A stretch of 64,000 nt of DNA from Dehalococcoidia bacterium (lineage in GTDB: Bacteria > Chloroflexota > Dehalococcoidia > Lucifugimonadales > Lucifugimonadaceae). The notes under the pieces were generated by a model. It did not search any database. It saw only the letters and a list, made by a program, of their open reading frames with translations, and was not told the DNA's origin. Every line of letters starts with the position of its first letter. Position 1 is the first letter of the stretch. Position numbers and translations under genes: made by a program. The stretch covers positions 62,001 to 126,000 of the forward strand of contig JANQQP010000032.1 of assembly GCA_028285005.1 (NCBI GenBank), read 5' to 3'. Positions 51,711 to 60,522 of the stretch are shown one piece after another.

Positions 51711-52673
51711 ATGATGACCGCTGAAGACAGGACATGGCCGGACAGGAATGAGTACAGGCCCGCGGCCGAGGTGAAATCAGGCTTCGAGTCGCTGGACCCG
51801 GCGTTTGATGCTCTCACCGGAGAAAACCCGGTGTTGGAGAAGCACTGGACCGGAGCTGAGTGGTCGGAGGGGCCAGTGTTTGTGCCGTCTCTCAACTCGC
51901 TCATCTGGTCGGACATTCCTAACAACCGAATGCTGAGGTTCGACGCAGGGAGTGGTGAGACGACCGTATTCAGGGAACCATCGAACTACACGAACGGCCA
52001 CACCCTGGATCGGGAAGGACGCATCGTCAGCTGCGAACATCAGGCGCACCGCATCTCCCGTACAGAGGCCGATGGCAGTGTGACTGCGCTTGTTGATCGA
52101 TACGAAGGCAAGCGGCTCAACTCGCCGAACGATCTTGTTGTGAAGTCTGACGGAACGATCTGGTTTACTGATCCGCCGTACGGGATCCTGAGCGATCGCG
52201 AAGGCTCGCAGCGGGAGTCGGAGGTTGGCGCGAACTACGTGTATCGCTTCGACCCTGATTCGGAAGAGTTAAGCATTGCGAGCAGCGATTTTGACCGGCC
52301 AAACGGCATAGCGTTCTCTCCTGACGAGAGCATTCTGTACGTGGCCGATTCAGGCGAGCCGCGGCAGATTTTCGCTCTTGATGTCGGCGACGATGGTCGA
52401 ACACTTTCGAACTTCAGGCCGTTTGCGGTGGTGCGTCCCGGAATCGCCGATGGGTTCCGTTGTGACGAGCACGGCAATGTGTGGTCGAGCGCGCACGACG
52501 GCGTGCACTGCATCACTCCTGAGGGCAAAACGATAGGCAAGATCTTCGTGCCGGAGCAGCGGACGGCAAACTGCTGCTGGGGCGGCCCCGACTGGAACCG
52601 GCTTTACATCGCCGGAGACACGTCACTGTATTCAGTACAACTCGCAGTGACTGGCGCACATCGTCCGGGTTAA
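51711..52673 (+). CDS. SMP-30/gluconolactonase family protein (tandem paralogue)
   Basis: A 320-residue paralogue of the preceding protein, with the same motifs: EWSEGPVFVPSLNSLIWSD, YTNGHTLDREGRIVSCE, RLNSPNDLVVKSDGTIWFTD and RPNGIAFSPDESILYVADSG, closing RTANCCWGGPDWNRLYIAG. It has an N-terminal extension of about 30 residues relative to its twin. Identity between the two is high in the metal-site blades, so both are probably active but may differ in substrate. ATG-ATG occurs at the start, with AGGA upstream. It ends 62 bases before the convergent methyltransferase stop. Confidence 0.9.
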   Translation: MMTAEDRTWPDRNEYRPAAEVKSGFESLDPAFDALTGENPVLEKHWTGAEWSEGPVFVPSLNSLIWSDIPNNRMLRFDAGSGETTVFREPSNYTNGHTLDREGRIVSCEHQAHRISRTEADGSVTALVDRYEGKRLNSPNDLVVKSDGTIWFTDPPYGILSDREGSQRESEVGANYVYRFDPDSEELSIASSDFDRPNGIAFSPDESILYVADSGEPRQIFALDVGDDGRTLSNFRPFAVVRPGIADGFRCDEHGNVWSSAHDGVHCITPEGKTIGKIFVPEQRTANCCWGGPDWNRLYIAGDTSLYSVQLAVTGAHRPG

Positions 52674-52685
52674 GCCGCAGACGCG

Positions 52686-52712
52686 AAAACGCCCGGCCTC
52701 TGCATAGCCGGG
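52686..52712 (-). terminator. Terminator of the methyltransferase gene
   Basis: On the minus strand CCCGGC pairs with GCCGGG around a 9-base loop and is followed, after two bases, by TTTT. It lies in the 62-base gap between convergent genes and best serves the minus-strand methyltransferase. Confidence 0.6.
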
Positions 52713-52735
52713 TGTCCTCCGAAGTTATCTCAGGG

Positions 52736-53569
52736 TTATGCGCGGGCGGCCGAGATGCTGAGCCAGCGCCTGGGAATGGTCTGGATTTCGCGTTCCTCGA
52801 AGACCTGGTGCAGCCCTTTCTGGAGAGCCTGACGACCAGCGTCAAGTGGAACTCCGGGCATGACGCCTTCAATCCAGTCTCTGAACCCGCTGATGTGGAA
52901 CCAGCCGGATTCGGGCACATCGATGTCGGCGACCTCTGACTTGACGATGCGGAAGCCGGACTCCTCAAGCAGGGATTCGTACTCATCAGCCGTCAAGTGC
53001 TGCCGCGACTCAACTTTCTGGGCCGAGTCGGGCATCAGGCCGTGTTCACGTTTGAGGATGCGGAGTGACCGCATAAGCCAACGCCGGAAGAACTCTTCGC
53101 TGGCGGGCGGGTGTGAGCCATCGAAGAAAGATGTGTTGATTGCCAGGATGCCGTTCGGGGACAGCTTCTCCCTGATCTGACTGAGAAGCGTCTTCTTGTC
53201 AGGCACATAGTGAATGGAGTTGCAGTACACAACGGCATCGACGTCGCCGTTGATCGCCGTCCTCAGGTTCTGGACTGGCGACTGGACGAACCGGACCACT
53301 GCGTCCTTACGTCCGCCCAGTTCGGTTACGGCATCGCGCAGAGCGGATGCTGAATGATCGACGGCGAAGATGACCGTTTCCTTCGCCGACTGCAGTCGCT
53401 CGAGAATGAGCTTCGTGACGCCACCCGTGCCGCATCCGAGATCAATGATGCGTCGCTGCCGCCCGACCTCCGCTAGGTCAAGCAATCTCGCATTGACCTG
53501 CTTATAGAAGGGCAAGTTAGAGAAGGCGCTAAACGAGAAGTCTTCGGCCTGTTCGATGTTCTCGGTCAA
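52736..53569 (-). CDS. Class I SAM-dependent methyltransferase
   Basis: A 277-residue methyltransferase. Motif I is IIDLGCGTGGVTKLIL, followed by an acidic residue after strand 2 (FAVDHSASALRDAV). VDAVVYCNSIHYV is motif IV, and LSPNGILAINTSFFDG is the motif VI region. This is the common methyltransferase-11/25 arrangement used on small molecules, and the substrate cannot be inferred. The start is TTG 53569 with GAGG 7 bases upstream. It is divergent from modA and convergent with an SMP-30 gene, without an obvious partner. Confidence 0.88.
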   Translation of the reverse strand: MTENIEQAEDFSFSAFSNLPFYKQVNARLLDLAEVGRQRRIIDLGCGTGGVTKLILERLQSAKETVIFAVDHSASALRDAVTELGGRKDAVVRFVQSPVQNLRTAINGDVDAVVYCNSIHYVPDKKTLLSQIREKLSPNGILAINTSFFDGSHPPASEEFFRRWLMRSLRILKREHGLMPDSAQKVESRQHLTADEYESLLEESGFRIVKSEVADIDVPESGWFHISGFRDWIEGVMPGVPLDAGRQALQKGLHQVFEEREIQTIPRRWLSISAARA

Positions 53570-53701
53570 TCTGGAGCCTCGCTAACAGTGTGCGGGCAGG
53601 TCCCGGTACACATAGCTGGTTGCCGCGTGCATCACGTAGGGTAGAACCATGCGATTTTACCAGACTGCTGCTTATCGAACGTGCAGGCTACTTGAGCATG
53701 G

Positions 53702-54484
53702 TTGGACGGCACGTTGATTCGCCGGTGCCGAAGAAGCGCTCTGTTTTCGATCTCTTTGCTTGCGGCTCTGGCTGTTTTCACCGCGTGCGGAGAGAAAGAT
53801 AACGACGTCCCGTTGATCTTCGCCGCTGCTTCGCTGGCTGATGTTCTGACTGAAGCCGGTGAACTGTACGAGGCGGAGACTGGCAGGAGGGTTGAGTTCA
53901 GTTTTGGCGGTTCGACAGCTCTGTCAAACCAGATCGCCAGGCTGAATGCGCCGGCTGATGGAGCGATTCTCGCCGGCGATGGCCCGCTCAGGACCTTGAT
54001 AGAAGCTGGTTCTGTAGAAGGGTCGGATGCGGTGACTGTCGCACGCAATTCGCTGGTGGTCGTGAGCGAAGATGACGTGTCGCTCGGCTCTCTGAGCGAG
54101 CTTGCCGAGTCCAGCGCTCAGGTAGCAATAGCCGACCCGGAGCTGGCGCCGGCTGGTGACTACGCAAGGCAGGCGCTCATCTCCGCAGGCGCGTGGGAGG
54201 AAGTCAGCGACCGCATTGTGCCGACACTGGATGTCCGGGCTGCGTTGGCCGCTGTTGGTTCGGGAAGCGTTGAGTTTGCCATCGTGTACTCAACGGACGC
54301 GCTGTCTGAGGCCGACGTGAATCTGGTGCTGACGGTTGATCAGTCGTTGCACCAACCAATCATGTATCCGGCCGCAGCAATATCAGGGTCATCTCGCGCT
54401 GATGCTATGGATGACTTCGTGAGCTTCCTACGCAGTCCAGACGGTGAAGCGGTGTTCGAGCGCCATGGCTTTCTTGTCGACTGA
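53702..54484 (+). CDS. modA: Molybdate ABC transporter substrate-binding lipoprotein
   Basis: A 260-residue binding protein. The signal peptide LFSISLLAALAVFTAC ends in a lipobox, so it is anchored to the membrane. ModA marks are PLIFAAASLADVLTEAG, where Ser binds the oxyanion, VEFSFGGSTALSNQIARL with a second binding Ser, VARNSLVVV, IADPELAPAGDYARQAL, and SVEFAIVYSTDAL with a conserved Tyr. It captures molybdate or tungstate and delivers it to ModB. The start TTG 53702 is likely but unsupported by a strong ribosome site. The modB and modC genes follow. Confidence 0.93.
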   Translation: MDGTLIRRCRRSALFSISLLAALAVFTACGEKDNDVPLIFAAASLADVLTEAGELYEAETGRRVEFSFGGSTALSNQIARLNAPADGAILAGDGPLRTLIEAGSVEGSDAVTVARNSLVVVSEDDVSLGSLSELAESSAQVAIADPELAPAGDYARQALISAGAWEEVSDRIVPTLDVRAALAAVGSGSVEFAIVYSTDALSEADVNLVLTVDQSLHQPIMYPAAAISGSSRADAMDDFVSFLRSPDGEAVFERHGFLVD

Positions 54485-54548
54485 CCGACCCGGTTCTTTC
54501 TCGTCGCACAATTCAACCGGTTGATGTCGCCGGTAGACTGGGCGGCCA

Positions 54549-55235
54549 ATGAATTCGGACCTTTCGATAGTTCTCCTGTCTCTTCAGATCGCAGGCCTGG
54601 CGATGGCGCTGGTAATCCCGCTCGGCATCGCGACCGCGTGGCTGCTGGCGAGAAGAAACTTTCGCGGCAAGTTCATTCTCGAGGCTGCGACCACGCTGCC
54701 TCTCGCGTTGCCTCCGGTGCTCGTCGGGTTCGTTCTGCTCTGGGCAACCGGCGGCAACAGCTGGCCGGGACGTGCGGTCAACTCGCTGTTCGGAGTGGAC
54801 ATCGTGTTCACGTGGGTGGCTGCGGCGATAGCGGCCGCGGTCGTCGCGTTCCCGCTCAGCGTGCGCGCATTCACATCTGCCATCGCTGGAGTCGACAGTC
54901 GGCTCGAGGTTGCGGCGCGCGGCCTCGGCGCCGGGCCACTGCGAGTCTTCTTCACCATCACGTTGCCCCTCGCATACCGAGGCGTACTCGCCGGCGTGCT
55001 GCTCGGCTTCGTGCGGGCATTCTCGGAGTTCGGGGCGACGATTGTCATTGCAGGCAACATTCCTGGGCGCACGCAGACTGTTCCCTCTGCCATCTTTACG
55101 CGCATCTCGACAGGTGACGACGCGGCGGTGTGGAGGCTGGCGATAGTCTCAGTAGTGATTGCCATTGCGGCATTGGGAGCACACAACTACCTCCTACGGC
55201 GATCAGGTGACGAGTCGAGAGGGGCATCGCGATGA
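54549..55235 (+). CDS. modB: Molybdate ABC transporter permease
   Basis: A 228-residue inner-membrane permease with about five to six helices. LPLALPPVLVGFVLLWATGG is the typical ModB region between helices. The EAA loop that docks on ModC reads VDSRLEVAARGLGAGPLRVFFTITLPLA. FSEFGATIVIAGNIPGRTQTV is a strongly conserved ModB segment near the cytoplasmic gate. It forms the channel for molybdate. modC starts four bases before its stop. Confidence 0.95.
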   Translation: MNSDLSIVLLSLQIAGLAMALVIPLGIATAWLLARRNFRGKFILEAATTLPLALPPVLVGFVLLWATGGNSWPGRAVNSLFGVDIVFTWVAAAIAAAVVAFPLSVRAFTSAIAGVDSRLEVAARGLGAGPLRVFFTITLPLAYRGVLAGVLLGFVRAFSEFGATIVIAGNIPGRTQTVPSAIFTRISTGDDAAVWRLAIVSVVIAIAALGAHNYLLRRSGDESRGASR

Positions 55236-56389
55236 TGCCCGAAGCAGCGGGACTGCCGACATTAACGGGCGATAGCGAGCCCGTTCTTGAGTTCGATTTA
55301 AGAGTCGACCGAGCGGACTTCTCACTACAGGCGGCTGGTCAGTTTGGTCCCGGGATCACGGCGGTCTTCGGTCCTTCCGGCGCAGGCAAGTCAACGTTGC
55401 TTGGGGCGATTGCCGGCAGTGTTTCACCTGCATCGGGGCACATCGCGCTGTTCGATCGAATGCTCTATTCGTCCGCGCACAACGTGAATCTCTCGCCAGA
55501 GCGGCGGCGCGTCGGGTTCGTTTACCAGGATGCAGCGCTGTTTCCCCATATGTCGGTGCAAAGCAACATCGAATACGGCTACCGGCTGACCCCGAGCGAC
55601 CGACGTCGCCTCAAGCCAAACGATCTTGCAGATCTGCTGGCGATCTCCCACCTGTTGCAGCGAAGACCGGCTGAGCTTTCAGGTGGCGAAAAGCAGCGTG
55701 TGGCGCTGGCGAGGACACTGGCGACTTCACCGGAACTGCTGCTGCTGGACGAGCCGATGTCAGCGCTCGATATCCGTCTGCGCGGGATTGTGATCGGCTA
55801 CCTCAGACTCGTGCACCGAGAGCTGGCGATGCCGATGGTCTATGTGTCGCACTCGATATCCGAGGTGTTGGCGATAGCTGATGCGGCGATGGTGCTGGAC
55901 AACGGCAGAGTCACAGCTTTCGACGCCCCGCGCAGATTGCTGAACCGAGTTTCAGTGGGCGAGAACGACGCCTCAGATTTCGCCGTGGACAACATCCTCG
56001 AAGGCCAGATCGTCGAGTCTCACACGAGCGGAGCAGCGGGAAAAGTGCGCATCGGCAGCGCCCTGATTACAGCACCGACTGGCCATCGCGAGTTTGGCGA
56101 AAAGGTGGTTGTAGCGATCGGCTCGCAGGAGATCATTGTTGCCACTGAGCGCCCGTCTGGCATTAGCGCACGCAATGTTCTTGGCGGTGCAATCAAGTCG
56201 ATAGACGGCGATGGACCGACCCGAATCGTGACGGTGGATTGCGGCGCGGATCTCATGGCTGAGGTCACTGCTGCCGCGATAGTGGAGCTGGGGTTGGAGA
56301 CTGGAAAACAGGTCTACCTGGTCGTCAAGTCGAGCAGCATCACGGTCATGGATGCATTTCGTGACCAATCCGCTACCGGCGCTCGTTAA
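55232..56389 (+). CDS. modC: Molybdate ABC transporter ATP-binding protein
   Basis: A 385-residue ATPase with Walker A FGPSGAGKSTLLGAIAG, Q-loop VGFVYQDAALFPHM, signature LSGGEKQRVALARTLA, Walker B LLLLDEPMSALD and the H-loop in VYVSHSISEVL. The C-terminal 130 residues form a TOBE/MOP domain (ending VKSSSITVMDAF) that in ModC senses oxyanion. It drives uptake with ModB and ModA. It overlaps modB by four bases. No ModE-type regulator gene is present nearby. Confidence 0.95.
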   Translation: MMPEAAGLPTLTGDSEPVLEFDLRVDRADFSLQAAGQFGPGITAVFGPSGAGKSTLLGAIAGSVSPASGHIALFDRMLYSSAHNVNLSPERRRVGFVYQDAALFPHMSVQSNIEYGYRLTPSDRRRLKPNDLADLLAISHLLQRRPAELSGGEKQRVALARTLATSPELLLLDEPMSALDIRLRGIVIGYLRLVHRELAMPMVYVSHSISEVLAIADAAMVLDNGRVTAFDAPRRLLNRVSVGENDASDFAVDNILEGQIVESHTSGAAGKVRIGSALITAPTGHREFGEKVVVAIGSQEIIVATERPSGISARNVLGGAIKSIDGDGPTRIVTVDCGADLMAEVTAAAIVELGLETGKQVYLVVKSSSITVMDAFRDQSATGAR

Positions 56390-56576
56390 TCGAACGAAGT
56401 CGGCCAACCTCGCATTGATCGGTAACTCATCGGTTACACGTAAGCGGATAGCCTGATACGCGTCCTAGCCTTCATGCGAGTTCGGGGCAGCCCTTCAGAT
56501 GCCGCCAAACTGCGGCCCCAATAATTGGGACGGTAGCGGTTGCCGAGCCGTCTAGTAGCTGATCGCCCCTCTGCCG

Positions 56577-58652
56577 ATGGAATCCGAAGCGAACCTCCTG
56601 CAAGATTTCGCCATCATCATGGCGGTCGCGGGCGCGTCCGTGGTCGTTATGCGGCGCTTGAAGCAACCTTCGATTCTCGGCTACATCCTTGCCGGTGTCC
56701 TGGTAGGGCCATTCACCTTCGACAACCCGATCGTTGCGGACGTCGAGACGATTCGCCGCTTAGCTGACGTCGGTCTTGTCCTTCTTCTTTTTGGCCTGGG
56801 ACTCGAGTTCGGCTGGGAGAGAATCCGGCAGGTTGGATTCAAGGTGCTGTTTATTGGCGCACTCGAGATCACCTTTCTCATCGCGCTTGGTTTCCAGATC
56901 GGCGTAGCGCTCGGCTGGACAGACACCGAAGCGATCTTCCTGGGCGCAGCCATATCGATCAGTTCATCGGCCGTCCTGATCAAGATGCTTGGTGATTCAG
57001 GCGAGTTGCTTTCGACGCGTGGACGGCTGATCGTCGGCATTCTCGTTGTTGAAGACTTCGCCGCGGTGATCCTGCTCAGCATTCTCTCCGGTGTGGCAAC
57101 TGGAGGAACGGCCAACGCGGGTGAGATCGGTCTGATCGCAGGCAAGCTTGCGCTGTTCACAGGTGCCGCCCTCGTTGCGGGAGCGCTGGTTGTGCCGCGG
57201 CTGATCGATGTAATCGCGAGAACGAAGTCCAGCGAAACATTGCTGGTCGCGGCATTGGCGCTGGCGTTCGGCCTCGCGCTTGTGGCTGACCTTCTCGGAA
57301 TCTCCGCCGCTGCGGGAGCATTCCTGATCGGCGCAGTGCTTGGAGACACGAAGCACGCCCATCTGATCAGCGAAAAGATGCAACCAGTAAGAGATATGTT
57401 CGGCGCACTGTTCTTCGTATCTGTCGGAATGCTTGTTGATATTCACCAGATCAGCGCGTTCCTCGGCCCTGCGCTGATCATCGCCGGGGTGTTCATTGCC
57501 GGAAAGGTGATCGCGAACACGGTCGGCGTCTTCGTGTCAGGAACGAACGGAACAGACTCGCTGAAGGTCGGCATGGGCATGCCGCAGTCAGGCGAGTTCT
57601 CGCTGGCGATGGTCAAGGTCGGTGCTGACCACGGCGTCATTGGCCCGTTCCTCTACCCGGTGATCGCGGTGGTCACGGCAATCACATCGGTGCTGTATCC
57701 GATCTTCTACCGGTCGTCGGAAGGGGTTTCTGGCTTCCTGAAACGATGGTCACCAAGGGTCGTCACTACCTACGTGAACAGCCTTGGTGATTGGCTGGCT
57801 GCGTTCCAGAAATCATTCGAATTCAACAGCCCGTCTGCAAAGGAGATTCAGCGTTCGGGCAGGGTGATGATCGTTAACCTGGCGCTGATGGCGATACTGA
57901 TCGGCGTCGGCACGTTCATCCTGAGGTTCTCCGATGATCTCGGAGCGTTTGTTGGGGTTTCTGAAAGCGTCATCGGCCTGGTGATCAGCGCAACCGTTCT
58001 TGCGCTCAGCATCCCGTCTGGAGTGGTCCTGTGGCGCGAGTCGCGCCGGCTTGCTGACCTGCTTACGGCCTCGGCGTTCAGGCCCCGGACCGCCGACTCC
58101 CACAGGTGGCGCACGGAGGAGGTGCGCCTGCTTCTGCGAGACTCAATGCTGGCGCTTTCTGCGATCATGCTGGGTGTCTGGGCTGTGCCGCTCCTGAGCC
58201 AGTTGCTGGCGCTGGGTGAGTTCTCAGTGCCGATTCCAGTCATCTTCCTCGCGGGAATTGCGTTCGTGCTTGGCCGCAGCGTGCTCAAGGTGCATTCTGC
58301 ACTTGCGGGAACTTTGGAGCGAACGATCCTGGGTCCTGTCGATCCGGACTTGAGCGATGACTCCGGCCGACCGAACCCGGTCGTTGCAGAAAGAACTCCC
58401 GCGGCAAGTCCGATTCAAAGGAGCACAGCCGCAGGCAGGAGCGCGCAGGTTCCTATGGATAGCGCCCCTTCGCGCTCAACCGAAGAACCGGCGACGCCAA
58501 GCCCAATCTTCCCAACGCCAGAACCTGCCACTGGTGTTCCGGTCAAGCCTCTTCGGCCTCAGCGCGAGAGGAAACCAGCGGTTGACCTGCGTTCGACGCA
58601 GACCAAAGAGACCGACGCGGAAGCAGACCCGCCACTGTCGAACGCGGTCTAG
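56577..58652 (+). CDS. CPA2-family cation:proton antiporter
   Basis: A 691-residue membrane antiporter with about 12 helices in the first 400 residues. Marks of the CPA2/KefB-like group are LKQPSILGYILAGVLVGPF, ADVGLVLLLFGLGLEF, AISISSSAVLIKMLGD, LVVEDFAAVILLS with the paired acidic residue region, AGAFLIGAVLGDTKHA and MPQSGEFSLAMVKVG. It probably exchanges K+ or Na+ for protons. Instead of a TrkA-N domain, the C-terminal part has further membrane segments (about 425-560) and ends in about 130 residues rich in Pro, Ser, Thr and Arg that look disordered. Confidence 0.88.
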   Translation: MESEANLLQDFAIIMAVAGASVVVMRRLKQPSILGYILAGVLVGPFTFDNPIVADVETIRRLADVGLVLLLFGLGLEFGWERIRQVGFKVLFIGALEITFLIALGFQIGVALGWTDTEAIFLGAAISISSSAVLIKMLGDSGELLSTRGRLIVGILVVEDFAAVILLSILSGVATGGTANAGEIGLIAGKLALFTGAALVAGALVVPRLIDVIARTKSSETLLVAALALAFGLALVADLLGISAAAGAFLIGAVLGDTKHAHLISEKMQPVRDMFGALFFVSVGMLVDIHQISAFLGPALIIAGVFIAGKVIANTVGVFVSGTNGTDSLKVGMGMPQSGEFSLAMVKVGADHGVIGPFLYPVIAVVTAITSVLYPIFYRSSEGVSGFLKRWSPRVVTTYVNSLGDWLAAFQKSFEFNSPSAKEIQRSGRVMIVNLALMAILIGVGTFILRFSDDLGAFVGVSESVIGLVISATVLALSIPSGVVLWRESRRLADLLTASAFRPRTADSHRWRTEEVRLLLRDSMLALSAIMLGVWAVPLLSQLLALGEFSVPIPVIFLAGIAFVLGRSVLKVHSALAGTLERTILGPVDPDLSDDSGRPNPVVAERTPAASPIQRSTAAGRSAQVPMDSAPSRSTEEPATPSPIFPTPEPATGVPVKPLRPQRERKPAVDLRSTQTKETDAEADPPLSNAV

Positions 58653-58765
58653 TCAATTCGACTACCCACGCCGACTTGATCTGGTGATAACGTGTCGCAC
58701 CATTCGTCGCGACACCGATACGTCACGCCCTGCAGCATTCGATCAGCCCCGGAGGAGAAGTCCAC

Positions 58766-59707
58766 ATGCCACTGCACCCGCAGGTAGTTGAGATGATGGC
58801 GAAGACCGCGGAACTTGGTCTTTCGCCGACAAACGAGGGCACTCCGGAAGAGGCGCGCAGGAACTCGATCATCACCAGAGAGTTCACGGCCAAGCTGACA
58901 ACCCCAGAACCGGTCGACTCGATCGAAGAGCGGACAATCCCCGGATCCGCCGGTGAGATTCCGGTCAGGATCTACAGGCCGAATGCTGAGGGAGTTCGGC
59001 CGCTCATCATGCTGTACCACGGCGGCGGCTGGGTGGTCGGAGACCTAGAGACTGAGGACGCTGCCTGCAGAGGGCTGTGCAACAGAGTTGGCGCAGTTGT
59101 CGTATCGGTCGACTACCGGCTTGCGCCCGAGACACGTTACCCGGGCGCGGTCGAGGATTGCTACGCAGCGACCGTGTGGGCTGTCGAGCACGCCGACGAG
59201 CTTGGGGTTGACCCATCACGGGTCGCAACATCGGGCACGTCCGCAGGCGGGAACCTCTCGGGCGCTGTGGCGATGATGGCGCGAGACCGCGGTGGGCCGT
59301 CGATTGCGCATCAGGTGCTGTTCTGCCCTGTCATCGACGCCGAATTCGACCGCCCGTCGTACATAGCGAACGCCACCGACTACGGCCTGACGCGCGACAG
59401 CATGCTCTGGTTCTGGGACCACTACACGGGTACCGGCGACGATCGCTACCAGCCATACGTTTCGTTGATCCGTGCTGAAGATCTTTCAGGGCTTCCTGAT
59501 GCCACGGTAATCGCGGCCGAGTACGACCCGCTCCTCGACGAGGCGGTCGCCTATGGCGAGGCGCTCAAGGCCGCGGGCGTCAAGACTCGCTGCACCGTCT
59601 ACGAGGGAATGGTGCACGGCTTCAACGGCCGCGTCGGTATCTACGACGCAGCGGACGATGCGTTGGACGAGGCGGCCGCTGGAATCAAGGAAAGTTTCGG
59701 CATCTAG
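58766..59707 (+). CDS. Alpha/beta hydrolase of the hormone-sensitive lipase family
   Basis: A 313-residue esterase with the complete HSL set: oxyanion-hole YHGGGWVVGDLETEDA, nucleophile elbow ATSGTSAGGNLSGAV with catalytic Ser, the acid Asp in AAEYDPLLDEA, and His in GMVHGFNG. VVSVDYRLAPE is another conserved strand. Such enzymes hydrolyse short-chain esters in the cytoplasm. The ribosome site (GGAGGAG) is strong. Its stop overlaps the likely true end of the convergent frameshifted glycosylase gene. Confidence 0.95.
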   Translation: MPLHPQVVEMMAKTAELGLSPTNEGTPEEARRNSIITREFTAKLTTPEPVDSIEERTIPGSAGEIPVRIYRPNAEGVRPLIMLYHGGGWVVGDLETEDAACRGLCNRVGAVVVSVDYRLAPETRYPGAVEDCYAATVWAVEHADELGVDPSRVATSGTSAGGNLSGAVAMMARDRGGPSIAHQVLFCPVIDAEFDRPSYIANATDYGLTRDSMLWFWDHYTGTGDDRYQPYVSLIRAEDLSGLPDATVIAAEYDPLLDEAVAYGEALKAAGVKTRCTVYEGMVHGFNGRVGIYDAADDALDEAAAGIKESFGI

Positions 59708-59747
59708 GCAGGACGCAGCCGCTCCTGTCCTGTCGGGCAGATGTCGA

Positions 59748-60413
59748 TCAGACAGCACCGGTCGCGCAACCTGGAGAGCGGCTCGTGCAGGTCCTTGCTC
59801 CGTGCCCATCGATAACCGCATGGAACTCATTGAACAGGGGCGTATCGGCTGGCAGTCGCTCCTCGAACAGCCGCTTGTAGTCCGAGTACTTCTTTCCGTC
59901 TACTTGCCATCCGAGTCGATCAACCAGCCTGGTCGTGTAACGGTCAATGACAAAGGTCGGCAACTCCGCCGCATAGAGCACGATGTCGTCGGCAGTCTCC
60001 TCACCGATTCCCCAGATATCTAGCAGCAGCGATCGAAGTTCGGGCACAGAGCGGTCGAACATCGCATCAAGATTTCCATCGAACTCATCTTCGACGGTTG
60101 CTGCGAAGGTCTTCAGCTTACGCGCCTTTGTGTTGTAGTAACCCGAAGGCCTGATGACCGCGGCAAGTTCAGACTCGCCAACCTCGTGCAGCGCGGGGAA
60201 ACTCCAGTAGCCCTGTTCCCGCATCTGCGCGAGCGAGCGTTCAGCATTCCTCCACTGGGTGTTCTGGGTGAGGATTGCACCACAGATGACTTCGAACCGA
60301 CCGCCGCCGCCAGTGGTCGGCCACCAGTTGCGAGGCCCGTACTGTGCGAACAGTCGCTCATACAGGTCATGAACCTGAGCTGCAGTCGGCGTTGTGCTAG
60401 ATACTTGGCTCAA
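59748..60413 (-). CDS. Endonuclease III/MagIII-like DNA glycosylase, 3' end frameshifted
   Basis: A 221-residue HhH-GPD glycosylase. The hairpin-helix-hairpin is LLDIWGIGEETADDIVLYA, where EndoIII has GxGxKTA, and the catalytic Asp lies in FVIDRYTTRL. Glu replaces the lyase Lys, as in monofunctional, MagIII-like 3-methyladenine glycosylases. The C-terminus as read is CTSRSPGCATGAV and then stop. Shifting frame at about 59757-59760 gives CCLIDICPTGQ and a stop at 59704. That restores the Cys-x6-Cys-x2-Cys-x5-Cys Fe-S pattern exactly. The gene therefore carries a frameshift or sequencing error within its cluster motif, and the intact gene would span 59704-60413. Confidence 0.82.
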   Translation of the reverse strand: MSQVSSTTPTAAQVHDLYERLFAQYGPRNWWPTTGGGGRFEVICGAILTQNTQWRNAERSLAQMREQGYWSFPALHEVGESELAAVIRPSGYYNTKARKLKTFAATVEDEFDGNLDAMFDRSVPELRSLLLDIWGIGEETADDIVLYAAELPTFVIDRYTTRLVDRLGWQVDGKKYSDYKRLFEERLPADTPLFNEFHAVIDGHGARTCTSRSPGCATGAV

Positions 60414-60522
60414 TGATCCGGACTCGTATGGCGAATTCGTTCGACGTAACCCGGCGAAAGATCAGCTGCGTTCTGTGAGACAATAATGTCAGGACTCATA
60501 ACGACAATCATCAGCGAGATTC

